The notes under the pieces were generated by a model. The model was not told the DNA's origin. It saw only the letters and a program-made list of their open reading frames with translations, and did not search any database. 64,000 nt of DNA, taken from Bermanella sp034112345 (GTDB lineage: Bacteria > Pseudomonadota > Gammaproteobacteria > Pseudomonadales > Oceanobacteraceae). Positions 9,392 to 18,352 of this stretch are shown piece after piece. How positions within the stretch are numbered: position 1 is the stretch's first letter; each line of letters opens with the position of its first letter. A program made the translations under genes and the position numbers. The DNA lies in contig JAWUVN010000036.1 in NCBI GenBank assembly GCA_034112345.1, positions 1 through 64,000 of the forward strand, given 5' to 3'.

Positions 9392-10362
9392 GGTAATTGT
9401 ACTTGAGCAGGAACCCCATTGGGTAAATGCGCATATTCTTTGGGCAGTTGAACCTGAGCTAAATACATTAAGCCCGACCGATCTGTTTGGTTTAATGCAT
9501 AATAAGGGGTAAAGGCCGGTTGATTAGATACCCAACGGACGGTACCGGTAATGGCACTGGGAACACCGTCTACAAAGACTGGTAATTCTAAACCAATATG
9601 AATATTCACGCGCTTTGGTTCGGGGACATATAAACGAACAAATGGAGCTGTGCCTGCCAATATCACGGCCACTGGACTGCCTATAATAACGCGTTCGCCT
9701 AAATTCCAAGGTAGGTTATCTAGTATTCCATCACGGGTGGCTTTGATGCTTAAGTTATCCAGTTTTTTATTTTCGCTGGCCAGAACCGCTTGAGCTGAAT
9801 GTAAAGAAGCTTCTGCCATTTGTAGATCTTCAATTCGTGTGCCGTTGGTGAGCTGTTGAAGGTTTTTATTAAGTGCATCTAGGCTGGCTCTTTTTTTATC
9901 TCTTAATGCTAATGCTTTATTTAAATTTGCATCACTTGTTAGTTGGTCTTTTGATAAATTTACTTCACGTTGATAGGCGGCTTCTAATTCTTGTAAATCG
10001 GCTTTCTCACCTCTGACTTTTGCAGTAGCAGCAGACACTTCTTCTGGCCTTGCTCCGTGGCGTAATTTTTCAAGGTTGGCTTGCGCAAGTTCAACACCCG
10101 CCTTGGCTTTATTTACTTGTGCTTGTTGTAATGTGTCATCAAATTGAACCAGTAGTGTGCCCTTAGTAACGACACTGCCTGCATTTACGGGCAGAGCGGT
10201 GATGACTTCATTGGTTGTGGCGGTATGAGCAATACGCTCACGTTCGAGTGTCCCCAATACTAAATTTGAATCTTGTGTGTCACAACCAACTAATAGACCG
10301 CTTGTTACCATCAGAGTAAATAGAGCTGGGAGCATGAGGTTTGAATCAATGAAGCGAGTCAT
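9388..10362 (-). CDS. HlyD-family periplasmic adaptor lipoprotein
   Basis: This 324-residue membrane fusion protein opens with a signal peptide ending in a lipobox (SGLLVGC, Cys about 27), so it is probably a lipoprotein anchored in the inner membrane. A biotinyl/lipoyl half (TALPVNAGSVVTKGTLLVQFDD) is followed by an alpha-helical hairpin (about 80-190), the second lipoyl half and a beta-barrel (SIKATRDGILDNLPWNLGERV). It resembles YbhG/YhiI adaptors that bridge an ABC-2 exporter to an outer membrane channel. It is the first gene of the operon with the ATPase and the permease. No outer membrane channel gene is near. Substrate unknown. Confidence 0.87.
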   Translation of the reverse strand: MTRFIDSNLMLPALFTLMVTSGLLVGCDTQDSNLVLGTLERERIAHTATTNEVITALPVNAGSVVTKGTLLVQFDDTLQQAQVNKAKAGVELAQANLEKLRHGARPEEVSAATAKVRGEKADLQELEAAYQREVNLSKDQLTSDANLNKALALRDKKRASLDALNKNLQQLTNGTRIEDLQMAEASLHSAQAVLASENKKLDNLSIKATRDGILDNLPWNLGERVIIGSPVAVILAGTAPFVRLYVPEPKRVNIHIGLELPVFVDGVPSAITGTVRWVSNQPAFTPYYALNQTDRSGLMYLAQVQLPKEYAHLPNGVPAQVQLP

Positions 10363-10485
10363 AAATTATCCAGTGTTCCGTCTTAAAAATGAGTAAAGAT
10401 TTATCTCAGTGTTACAGATAAGCATAAAGATGGCTTGTACTGGATCATGGTAACGCGAAATAAAGCCAAAAACTGGGGTAATTGC

Positions 10486-10752
10486 CTAATTAAGGACGCC
10501 GCTATTGTCTTCGTTAAAAGCGAACTTTAGGCCCATGCCATCGGTGGTGTAGCGTACCACTTTCATGGTTACAATAGGTGCTTGCATAGGCAGCCTTATC
10601 ATTTGAACCGAGACCTTTTCACCCAATTCGGGCGGGGTAATGTCCCCTTTTAATATAAAAACACCGCCATCAGATATGTCACCCGAGTCTAGCAGTACAC
10701 TGCCTACAGAAGGATGTGTGAATTTAACCTTGGCCTTAACTTTGGATCGCAT
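10486..10752 (-). CDS. Small PilZ domain protein, 5' end probably shifted
   Basis: The readable ORF (88 residues from the ATG at 10752) contains the PilZ element DISDGGVF (residues 25-32) but begins at the M of what looks like the c-di-GMP-binding RRxxR motif. The same frame continues upstream (10753-10782) as SNANDNRRRDMRSK with no start codon before an in-frame TAA. An ATG at about 10775-10777 is one base out of that frame. One missing base there would give MANDNRRRDMRSKVK, a normal PilZ N-terminus. So this is either a frameshifted gene, a sequence error, or a truncated PilZ protein lacking most of its ligand motif. Function: likely c-di-GMP binding. Confidence 0.65.
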   Translation of the reverse strand: MRSKVKAKVKFTHPSVGSVLLDSGDISDGGVFILKGDITPPELGEKVSVQMIRLPMQAPIVTMKVVRYTTDGMGLKFAFNEDNSGVLN

Positions 10753-10899
10753 ATCTCTGCGGCGGTTATCGTTTGCATTGGATTAATTGATGAACGACAA
10801 GTCTTTAAAATCAATGAGTTGATGGATATGAATAAGTATATTTTAAAGCCACTATTTAACTAATTCTCAGCGACTACTGAAAGTCTTATAAGCTTGTGC

Positions 10900-11003
10900 A
10901 AGGACGTATTATGCACTTTGTGCGTGTGATGTTAAGTTTCTCAGCGATACTTACGGGTTTTTAAGTCGTAGGGTGTATTAGTGCCGTTGGCCCATAATAG
11001 ACC
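10900..11003. repeat. MITE-like repeat unit, copy A
   Basis: This unit matches copy B at 11054-11166 over most of its length. They share TGCACTTTG/CGCACTTTG near the left end, GATGTTAAGTTTCTCAG in the middle, and the terminal hairpin GTGTATTAGTGCCGTTGGCC. Its ends have decayed compared with copy B, and it lacks about 16 bases found there. It is probably a non-coding, non-autonomous repeat. Confidence 0.6.
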
Positions 11004-11053
11004 TTTATGAATTGGCATTCTTCTAGCTTGGTGAATGAGTTGGATGCTTGAAG

Positions 11054-11166
11054 GTGTATTACGCACTTTGTACTAATAACACACTACGCGTGATGTTAAG
11101 TTTCTCAGTGGTACGTACGGATTTGTAAGTCGTAGAGTGTATTAGGGCCGTTGGCCCGTAATACAC
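11054..11166. repeat. MITE-like repeat unit, copy B, perfect 10-bp TIRs
   Basis: The unit begins with GTGTATTACG (11054-11063) and ends with CGTAATACAC (11157-11166), a perfect 10-base terminal inverted repeat. A third half-site makes the right end a hairpin of its own (GTGTATTAGGGCC, GTT, GGCCCGTAATACAC; 11137-11166). It is 113 bp long with no coding capacity. Related half-sites or hairpins occur near 42630 and 59793. No target duplication is obvious. Confidence 0.6.
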
Positions 11167-11371
11167 AATAAATGTTCACTGTCATATCAATTTTAAAAAG
11201 CCATTGTTTCACCATTAAATAAGACAATCTCTTAGATGATGTGTTGGAACACTGATTTCCTGTAAAGAAGCTTAAACATGGTTGTGTAACCCTGATATTA
11301 ATGATTGTATTCCATATTATTTATTTAGCCCTGCTAACACTTGTTAGCCATTTTTAAAGGCCATTCTATTT

Positions 11372-12055
11372 ATGTTACACGTTAAGAATTTAAGTAAGAC
11401 TCTCACATTAGCTGATCAAGCCCTGAATATTTTAGTAGACGTGAATCTAGACGTAAAAGCTGGTGAATCATTGGCTATTGTGGGAAAAAGTGGTTCGGGA
11501 AAATCCACTTTACTAAGTTTGTTGGCTGGATTAGATAAAGCCAGTGTTGGACAAATTTTAATCGGCGGCGAAGACCTTTCACAAATGGATGAAGATGGGC
11601 GTGCAGCGGTTCGAAAAAAACATGTGGGTTTTGTATTTCAAAACTTTCAATTACTGCCACATCTAACCGCATTGGATAATGTCATGCTGCCGTTAGAGTT
11701 GATGGGCAATACGAACGCCAGCGAAATCGCCAAAGAATGGCTTGATAAGGTCGGCCTGAAGGATCGTATCAATCATCAACCAAATCAATTGAGCGGTGGC
11801 GAGCAGCAGCGTGTTGCCATTGCCAGAGCGTTTTGTTGTGAACCCGATTTACTGTTTGCCGATGAGCCAACTGGGAATTTAGATGAGCACACAGGTTTAA
11901 CCATCGAAAACTTATTGTTCACATTAAACAAAGAACTGGGCACTACCTTAATATTAGTTACTCATGATGAACAGCTTGCCAAAAAGTGTCAGCGTCAAGT
12001 TCATCTTGAAGATGGTGTGTTAACAGAATCCACTTCGCAGACAGAGCAGGCCTAA
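11372..12055 (+). CDS. ybbA: ABC transporter ATP-binding protein YbbA
   Basis: This 227-residue MacB/LolD-type ATPase has Walker A GKSGSGKST (about 38-46), signature LSGGEQQRVAIARAF and Walker B LLFADEPTGNLDE. The next gene starts 2 bases after its stop and encodes a large FtsX-like permease, the typical ybbA-ybbP pairing. Such MacB-family pairs work by mechanotransmission rather than classical transport. In many proteobacteria the pair neighbours a TesA-type esterase; here a different esterase family member follows. The physiological role of YbbAP is still poorly known. Confidence 0.87.
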   Translation: MLHVKNLSKTLTLADQALNILVDVNLDVKAGESLAIVGKSGSGKSTLLSLLAGLDKASVGQILIGGEDLSQMDEDGRAAVRKKHVGFVFQNFQLLPHLTALDNVMLPLELMGNTNASEIAKEWLDKVGLKDRINHQPNQLSGGEQQRVAIARAFCCEPDLLFADEPTGNLDEHTGLTIENLLFTLNKELGTTLILVTHDEQLAKKCQRQVHLEDGVLTESTSQTEQA

Positions 12056-12057
12056 TT

Positions 12058-14667
12058 ATGAACGGCATGCAGTTAATTATTTTATCGTTTAAACATTGGT
12101 TAAACGACTTACGATCAAATGAGAAGCGTTTGTTACTGCTGGCCACATTATTGGCAGCAGTGAGTATGTCGATGATCTCTTCGTTTGGAGATCGCCTTTC
12201 ACGTACCATGCAATATCGCGCCAGTGAATTAATAGCAGGCGACTTAACCTTATTCAGTTCTCGTGAAGTGAATGGCGATTACTTGTCTCAGGCAAAAGCC
12301 ATGGGGCTAAACACATCCAGTGCATTAGGCTTTTCAACCATGGCTTATGCCAACGAAAAGCTACAGCTAGTGCGTGTACGTTCGGTTGATGAACAATACC
12401 CTTTAAAAGGTTACAACCAGGTAGCTGATGGCTTTATGGGTGAAATAGATGGAAATGGTGAAGGTAAGGGAAAAGGCTATTTAGTTAAAGCATCACCCAA
12501 GCCAGGAATGGTTTGGGCTGAAGAGCGAGTGCTACAACGACTAGGTGTAAAGATAGGTGACACGGTTGAAATAGGTGATGGTGTCTTTACGGTTAAACGT
12601 GTTTTACAACAAGACGCGGATAGAAGTGGCAGTTTGTTTAGCCCGTTTGGTCGCTTATTAATGTCTAAATCAGATGTTCCACAAACGGGAGTGGTTAATC
12701 AAGGCAGTCGTATTTGGTATAAATATTATTTTACAGGGTCTGAAAAATCCATAAAAGGGTTTAGTAAATGGTTAAAGCCTAAATTAAACAAGGCTGAAAA
12801 ATTGGGTGGCGTGGCGAGCAGTCAAAATAATGTGGGCAGTGCTTTAGAAAAAGCCCAGCAGTATTTGTCGTTGGCCAGTTTAATCAGTGTGCTATTGGCT
12901 GCTGTTGCAATTGCTTTATGCGCGCAACGTTACAGTGAGCGGCATTTTAATACAGCTGCATTATTACGTTGCTTAGGTGCAAGCAGTGTTCAAGTTCGCA
13001 ATATTTTTATAATGAAATTATTTTATACCGCTATGGTAGGCGCTGTATTAGGTTCCATAATTGGATTTATATTACACTTTTGGTTATTAGAAATAGTTGC
13101 CGATGTACTGCCTAAAGATTTAATGCCTGCCACATTTTTACCTGTACTAATGAGTATGATCAGCGCAGCGGCCGTATTAATGTTGATTGCACTGGCGCCT
13201 ATTCTAAACTTAAACAAGGTAAGTCCAGTGAGAGTATTGCGCCGCGAGCTTGCACCGCAATCGGTTAAAGCCAATTTATTTTTTGTGTTGGCAGTGGGTA
13301 TTATGGTGGCATTAGCATACTTGTTAACCGATAGCATAAAACTTTCGGTGGTATTTGTAGTGGGACTGGCCATTTTATTGTTGATATACGGTTTGCTTTC
13401 AGCCGTATTGTTAAAAGGTTTGTCGAGTATTCGCTTTATGTTACCCAGCACATTAAAAATGGGGTTAATCCAGTTAAACCGCCATCAGTACTATGCGCGG
13501 TCTCAGGTAGCGGCTTTTGCCTTTATTTTTACGTCGGTGGCCTTGATCTGGATAGTAAGAGGTGACTTATTTGATAACTGGCAACAACAGGTGCCAGATG
13601 GTACGCCGAATCATTTTGCGATTAATATCTTGCCTGATAAAAAATACGATTTTGAACAAGCATTAAAAGATAAAGGATTACCCGCAAGCGAATTTTATCC
13701 CATGGTACGTGGTCGTTTAACCCATGTGAACGATGTAAACGTCAGTGAAATATTTAAAGAGGATGAAGGCCCTAACGCCCTTAGAAGAGAGCTAAACCTT
13801 ACTTGGAGTTCAGTACTGCGTACAGACTCTAAAATAGTTGATGGGGAATGGTTTTTAAAGCCAGATGAAAAAATGGATACTCATGCTGTCAACGCCATGC
13901 TTAAAGGGTCTGAAAAGATTAGCCAGAAAATGGTTGAAGAAAATGGGTACGCAAATAACGGTATTTCACTAGAGCATCGTTTAGCAGATGAGTTAAACGT
14001 AGGTGTCGGAGACAGAATCACCTTTAATATTGCGGGAACGCCCTTAGTTACCACCATTAAAAGCATTCGTGATGTTAAGTGGGGGAATTTTGAACCAAAC
14101 TTTTATGTGGTGTTTGAAGATGGTGTGATTAATGATTTTCATCATACTTACATTAATAGTTTTTATTTACCCGTCACAGAAGGGCAGTGGTTGATTGAGT
14201 TAAATCAAACATTTAAAGCCATTACTGTGATTGAAATTGATCAAATACTAAAACAGGTTCGGGATATACTGAGTCAAACCAGTATGGCCGTAGAAGCTAT
14301 TTTGGCATTGGTATTGGTGTGCGCCATGGTTTTAATGTTTGCTACTTTATTAAGCACATTAAGCTTGCGAAAGCATGAAGCGGCCTTGTATCGAACCTTT
14401 GGTGCCAGTGAGTCTGTGATTCGATCTCGTATACGCAGTGAATACATTACATTATCTTTAGTTGCTAGCTTGTTGGCACTGGTGTCGTTTGAAAGTATCA
14501 GTTTTGCTTTGTATTACTTTGTTTTTAAAGTGAGTTGGATGCCACATTTAAGTTTGTGGGTGGCAATACCTATATTGGCTTTATGCAGTATTTTATTCAG
14601 TGGATACTTTGCTAATAGAGATGTTTTAAAAGCATCACCAAGACAGCTTTTACAAGAAGTGAATTAA
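12058..14667 (+). CDS. ybbP: FtsX-like ABC permease YbbP
   Basis: This 869-residue protein has a transmembrane helix near residue 25-45, a periplasmic MacB-like domain, and two FtsX-type membrane modules (about residues 265-390 and 750-865), with extra hydrophobic helices around 405-455. This duplicated layout and length match YbbP. It should form a complex with the ATPase encoded 2 bp upstream. The carboxylesterase at 14680 follows after 12 bp and so is probably in the same transcript, echoing the frequent link between ybbAP and esterase genes. The frame is intact along its full length. Confidence 0.87.
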   Translation: MNGMQLIILSFKHWLNDLRSNEKRLLLLATLLAAVSMSMISSFGDRLSRTMQYRASELIAGDLTLFSSREVNGDYLSQAKAMGLNTSSALGFSTMAYANEKLQLVRVRSVDEQYPLKGYNQVADGFMGEIDGNGEGKGKGYLVKASPKPGMVWAEERVLQRLGVKIGDTVEIGDGVFTVKRVLQQDADRSGSLFSPFGRLLMSKSDVPQTGVVNQGSRIWYKYYFTGSEKSIKGFSKWLKPKLNKAEKLGGVASSQNNVGSALEKAQQYLSLASLISVLLAAVAIALCAQRYSERHFNTAALLRCLGASSVQVRNIFIMKLFYTAMVGAVLGSIIGFILHFWLLEIVADVLPKDLMPATFLPVLMSMISAAAVLMLIALAPILNLNKVSPVRVLRRELAPQSVKANLFFVLAVGIMVALAYLLTDSIKLSVVFVVGLAILLLIYGLLSAVLLKGLSSIRFMLPSTLKMGLIQLNRHQYYARSQVAAFAFIFTSVALIWIVRGDLFDNWQQQVPDGTPNHFAINILPDKKYDFEQALKDKGLPASEFYPMVRGRLTHVNDVNVSEIFKEDEGPNALRRELNLTWSSVLRTDSKIVDGEWFLKPDEKMDTHAVNAMLKGSEKISQKMVEENGYANNGISLEHRLADELNVGVGDRITFNIAGTPLVTTIKSIRDVKWGNFEPNFYVVFEDGVINDFHHTYINSFYLPVTEGQWLIELNQTFKAITVIEIDQILKQVRDILSQTSMAVEAILALVLVCAMVLMFATLLSTLSLRKHEAALYRTFGASESVIRSRIRSEYITLSLVASLLALVSFESISFALYYFVFKVSWMPHLSLWVAIPILALCSILFSGYFANRDVLKASPRQLLQEVN

Positions 14668-14679
14668 GGCGTTATTATA

Positions 14680-15378
14680 ATGAGTACAGTGAATTATTTA
14701 CCTTGTATAGAAATTGAACCCACTAAGAATGGTGAAGCAATAAAAGCCAATGCTGCGATTATTTGGCTGCATGGCTTGGGTGCCAGTGGCGATGATTTTG
14801 CACCCATTGTGCCACAATTAAAATTAGACGATTCGTTAGCGATTCGGTTTATATTTCCGCACGCTCCAACACGCCCTATTACAATTAATGGCGGTATGGC
14901 TATGCCTGCCTGGTACGATTTTGTGATTAATGGCGTTGATCGTGAAGTGAATAAAAATGATTTAGACCAAACCACTCAAAGCATTATGGATTTGATTCAG
15001 CGAGAGCTGGATAGGGGGGTGAGCAGTGATCATATTATTATCGCGGGCTTTTCACAGGGTGGAGCCATTGCGTATCAGGTGGCTATGAAGTGGCAAACAG
15101 ATACGAATGGCCCGCTGGCAGGGCTAATGGCCATGAGCACCTATATAGCGGATGAATCGGTTGTAATAAATAGCCAGATGCCTAAAGCATTTCCCATTCA
15201 TATTTATCATGGTGATCAGGACCAAGTGGTACCAATTTCACTGGGTTTAAAAGCCAAAGAATTATTAGAGAATAATGGGTATACACCTGATTATAGTGAA
15301 TATTCAATGGAGCACAGTGTGTGTGTTTCTCAGATTCGAGACATAGCGTATTTTATTGATCACTGTTTAAAAGCGTGA
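14680..15378 (+). CDS. Carboxylesterase/phospholipase, Abhydrolase_2 family
   Basis: This 232-residue alpha/beta hydrolase has IWLHGLGASGDDFAPIV (oxyanion region, about 29-45), the nucleophile elbow GFSQGG (about 128-133), an Asp in YHGDQDQVVP and a His near the end in YSMEHSVCVSQ. This is the pattern of the EstB/acyl-protein-thioesterase-like carboxylesterases (PF02230) of pseudomonads. Expected activity is hydrolysis of short to medium acyl esters or lysophospholipids in the cytoplasm; no signal peptide is seen. It closely follows ybbP and ends before a strong terminator. Confidence 0.88.
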   Translation: MSTVNYLPCIEIEPTKNGEAIKANAAIIWLHGLGASGDDFAPIVPQLKLDDSLAIRFIFPHAPTRPITINGGMAMPAWYDFVINGVDREVNKNDLDQTTQSIMDLIQRELDRGVSSDHIIIAGFSQGGAIAYQVAMKWQTDTNGPLAGLMAMSTYIADESVVINSQMPKAFPIHIYHGDQDQVVPISLGLKAKELLENNGYTPDYSEYSMEHSVCVSQIRDIAYFIDHCLKA

Positions 15379-15429
15379 TATCTACTTGTAGTGCTTAATG
15401 AAGATAACCGATGAAAAGGATAGGATATA

Positions 15430-15463
15430 AAAAGCGGCAGTGTGTGACTGCCGCTTATTTTTA
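15430..15463. terminator. Bidirectional Rho-independent terminator
   Basis: A perfect 10-bp stem (AAGCGGCAGT at 15432-15441 and ACTGCCGCTT at 15447-15456) with a 5-base loop is flanked by A-rich sequence on the left and ATTTTT on the right. It separates the convergent esterase and Ldi-like genes and can serve both strands. Confidence 0.88.
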
Positions 15464-15464
15464 A

Positions 15465-16895
15465 TTAATCAATGACCTTCATATTGTCTATTTTATTTAA
15501 TCCACAGCTGCCTGATTTTACATGTTCAGGGCAAAGCTTCTGGTTCTTTTCTTTAGAATCATCTTTTAGCATTCTTACTGATTTATAATCTCCCCAAAAG
15601 CAACTTGGGCAAGCACGTTTTTCATTTTTATTAGAAAGTTTTACCTCGCCTTCAGTTCTGTCATAAATTATTTCTGGTAGTAAGTCTTTCCATGTCATAT
15701 TGCTTGTGTCAGGAATATCATAAGGGATTCCAGCGTGCCCCCAATCATGTTCTAGTAAATTATTCCAACCTACATGAAGTTTACTGCCTAGGATCACGCC
15801 ATTGATGATGGTATCGTTTTCTCCATCGTAAACTAATCCGCCAGTCTCAGGGTTGGTTTGAAGCTTGCCGAATTTATCAGCAGCATTACGCAGTTTAGAG
15901 AATAGTGAAACATCACCAAATTCTTTTGCACACCATAATGCAAATATTTGAGCGATTTGATCTTCTTTGTGATTCATCGATAAACGAGCGGCTGCAAACG
16001 GGCCATACTCCAGTGTTAGATGTTCTTTGAAGGCCGGGTAAGTTTTTTGCATTTCCTCATGCTGAAATACATTCATAAATGAGAGAACCCATGCATTTGT
16101 ATAGCCTTTTATTTGCGGCATAACAACGTCATGATTGGGGATGTATGCTCGATAAAATAGACCTGTTTCTTTGTCTCGCATTCGGTCCATAATGAAATCA
16201 ATAGACCATTTTATTTCATTGTCGGTGTAGTTTGTGCCGTAAAGTTGATCGTAAATACGTAGGCTAAGCATGCCGATGACATTGCATTCGACAAACCATG
16301 CATTGGGTTCGCAGGTATTGCCTTCGTAGTAGCCTTGATGATGTAAATTCATCTCTTCTACAATTTGTTTGGTAAGCCAGGTTAATTCCTTGCTGTATCT
16401 TGTGTCGCCAGTACTGAGTTGAAATAGTGCATACATTAAATTCAAATGACCCTTGTACATGATATTTTGTACTGAAATTGGGTCAGGCCCAAAGCCTCTG
16501 TCTGTAAAGTCACGCCATACTTTTTTAGATTTCATTTTCCAAATCATATTATCCATGGTGACTCGGTATTGGCCTGCATTTTCTGGGTCAATGATCATGG
16601 CCGATGGCATGCCGTAAGCCGCGAATGAAATGGCGTACTTCCAAAACGGTTGGTATTCGGTATTCCAGCCTTTGAAGTCGTCACCACTTAGGCTAAGCCC
16701 AAGATATTCATCGATATTGGTTCTGAGCTGTCCAATTTCATCTTCTTGTAGTTCGCGTTCACCAATCGGGTCAAAATAACGATCGGCTGTGGGCATTCCC
16801 CATGGCCAGATTAAAATGAAAGCCACAATTAAGACGAGTAAAAAACTGATTAACAGCCATTTGATAGAAAGGTACTTAGATAGAAATGCTTTCAC
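15465..16895 (-). CDS. Linalool dehydratase/isomerase (Ldi) family protein
   Basis: This 476-residue protein has one N-terminal membrane segment (about 13-31) followed by a large soluble domain, presumably periplasmic. Residues 147-167 (YKGHLNLMYALFQLSTG, then DTRY) and 195-220 (CEPNAWFVEC, then LSLRIYDQLYGTNY) closely match the core of Castellaniella defragrans Ldi, as recalled. They include the equivalents of its active-site His (H150), Cys-Glu (C195, E196) and second Cys (C204). The spacing between the two Cys is nine in both. Known Ldi interconverts linalool with myrcene and geraniol in monoterpene degradation. A Cys-rich C-terminal tail (C429, C432, C455, C464) is not recalled from Ldi. 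The substrate here is inferred only by family; no other terpene genes are visible. Confidence 0.75.
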   Translation of the reverse strand: MKAFLSKYLSIKWLLISFLLVLIVAFILIWPWGMPTADRYFDPIGERELQEDEIGQLRTNIDEYLGLSLSGDDFKGWNTEYQPFWKYAISFAAYGMPSAMIIDPENAGQYRVTMDNMIWKMKSKKVWRDFTDRGFGPDPISVQNIMYKGHLNLMYALFQLSTGDTRYSKELTWLTKQIVEEMNLHHQGYYEGNTCEPNAWFVECNVIGMLSLRIYDQLYGTNYTDNEIKWSIDFIMDRMRDKETGLFYRAYIPNHDVVMPQIKGYTNAWVLSFMNVFQHEEMQKTYPAFKEHLTLEYGPFAAARLSMNHKEDQIAQIFALWCAKEFGDVSLFSKLRNAADKFGKLQTNPETGGLVYDGENDTIINGVILGSKLHVGWNNLLEHDWGHAGIPYDIPDTSNMTWKDLLPEIIYDRTEGEVKLSNKNEKRACPSCFWGDYKSVRMLKDDSKEKNQKLCPEHVKSGSCGLNKIDNMKVID

Positions 16896-17192
16896 TTGTT
16901 AACCTTTTATAATTTTTATTGGTTATATTTTTATGATTATGACGTTAAACGATTTATCTATTTAAATAAAGTGCGAGCGGGCCATGAGGCCCCTTAGATA
17001 GAGTGATGTCGCATAGCGACCAATAGATTGGGTTGTAGCGGACTATATGAGGTAGGTTTATTGCACTGAAAGAGTGATGAGTTGAAAGTACTAGGGCTTT
17101 AAAGCTCGTATTCTAGATCAAGCATTAATCGCCGACTTAACCTAGAAAAAGAGACTGCCCACCAGGATGCGATTCTCTTTGATATTAAGAAA

Positions 17193-17247
17193 TGTAGGCT
17201 GGGTTACGCTACGGTGAACGTATCGCTCACAACTAACCCATCCTACA
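17193..17247. repeat. Intergenic palindrome, TGTAGG...CCTACA
   Basis: The 374-bp gap before the Ldi-like gene contains no convincing gene. It does contain an inverted repeat whose arms are TGTAGGCTGGGTTACG-like and CTAACCCATCCTACA, around a central GTGAACGTATCGCTCAC mini-palindrome. It shares GCTGGGTTACG with the element at 5022-5070. It is probably a REP-like dispersed repeat. Confidence 0.6.
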
Positions 17248-17269
17248 GCGGTCTGCTTTCAATAAATAT

Positions 17270-18175
17270 TTAGGCTGGGCTAGGTTCAGTGAGCTGAATT
17301 TCATTTTCCCATTTATCAATCAAAGGGAGACTGTTTACTTGCCAAGGATGAAATTCAGGCTCTGCAAAGGTTCTGAAGGGGGCTCTTAACTGAGTGATTA
17401 AACCAATATCACCATATAGAAACTGTTTAAATTCTTTTATCTCACTCCAACTTGGCATTTTTTTGTCTTGCCACATGAGTTTCAGAGTAAATACGAACAT
17501 GCGCCAGAAGAAAATTTTAATGGCAAATTTCATCACCTTTTGCAGCAGTGCTCGATCACCTTCACATTCCATATATACATCAAATGCCACGGCTTTATGC
17601 TCAATCTCTTCAACGGAATGCCAGAACATTAATTGTCGTGCCGGTTCTTCTAGACCATCAAATACCTCTGGTTTTTCCAATAAGAACTCAGCCAATATTG
17701 CGGTTAAGTGTTCCATGCATACAGTAATAGCTAAGCGTGTTTTAGAGTTGAGTGTTTTAACTCGTTTTTCAATGATCTTACCCATCTTAATTTCTAGAGC
17801 TGGCGCGTCAAATCCTAATTCCTTCAGCGCCTGATTGATTTTTTTATGCTGGTGACTATGGTGGCCTTCCTGACCAATAAATCCTTTAACTTGTTTGGCC
17901 AAATCTGGGTTGGTTATTTTCTCACGGTAATTTCTAACTGATTCAATAAACTCAGACTCACCGGGAGGAAAGGTAGAAGATAAACCCGCTAAAAAACAGG
18001 TTTTAAGACTATTGCCATTAAAGAAATATTTATTTTTTATTCCTGAAAATGGGAACGTCATTATTCGCGGTGAGACGCTAAGGGATTGATGGTTGTTTAA
18101 AATGGTTTTACTGGCAGCAGGTGTGGTTTTAGCCTGTGATTCTGTATTCGGTTTTGAGATATTGGTTGGAGTCAT
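17270..18175 (-). CDS. Predicted metal-dependent hydrolase (PF10118 family)
   Basis: This 301-residue protein has the His/Glu-rich motifs of the COG3687/PF10118 family: EGHHSHQHKKIN (about 106-117), CMEHLTAILAEF (mid-protein) and HSVEEIEHKAVAFDVY (about 189-204). These are consistent with a helical ferritin-like di-metal centre. No member has a well-established reaction that I can name with confidence. GAGG lies just before the ATG. The residues before position 38 are low in conservation signals. Genes of this family often lie near AraC regulators and FAD monooxygenases in hydrocarbon-degrading gammaproteobacteria, and here the next two genes are exactly those. Confidence 0.75.
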   Translation of the reverse strand: MTPTNISKPNTESQAKTTPAASKTILNNHQSLSVSPRIMTFPFSGIKNKYFFNGNSLKTCFLAGLSSTFPPGESEFIESVRNYREKITNPDLAKQVKGFIGQEGHHSHQHKKINQALKELGFDAPALEIKMGKIIEKRVKTLNSKTRLAITVCMEHLTAILAEFLLEKPEVFDGLEEPARQLMFWHSVEEIEHKAVAFDVYMECEGDRALLQKVMKFAIKIFFWRMFVFTLKLMWQDKKMPSWSEIKEFKQFLYGDIGLITQLRAPFRTFAEPEFHPWQVNSLPLIDKWENEIQLTEPSPA

Positions 18176-18352
18176 ATGAGCCTCTGATGCGTATGCGCAT
18201 TCTTATCTGTTTTATAGGGTCACTAAAACGGGTACTGCTGAATTTTTAACGACTATATATTTACTATGGGTCAGCGGTGCTGAATCAGACAGGTGATTAG
18301 GGTTCAAGTTAATGGTGATTTGAGGTCACTTTGAGGGAAAGAGGAGGTTGAA

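Larger units (their letters stand above)
10753..11371. other. 619-bp intergenic region with MITE-like repeats
   Basis: The space between the divergent PilZ gene and ybbA holds no convincing gene. It contains two related repeat units (about 10900-11003 and 11054-11166, listed separately). The remainder to 11371 is AT-rich and must include the ybbA promoter, but no promoter stands out clearly. Confidence 0.6.

Noticed and set aside
13023..13451. 142-residue frame opposite ybbP
   Set aside because: It lies fully inside an intact, well-recognised gene, has no ribosome binding site and shows low-complexity Thr/Asn composition typical of an antisense shadow.
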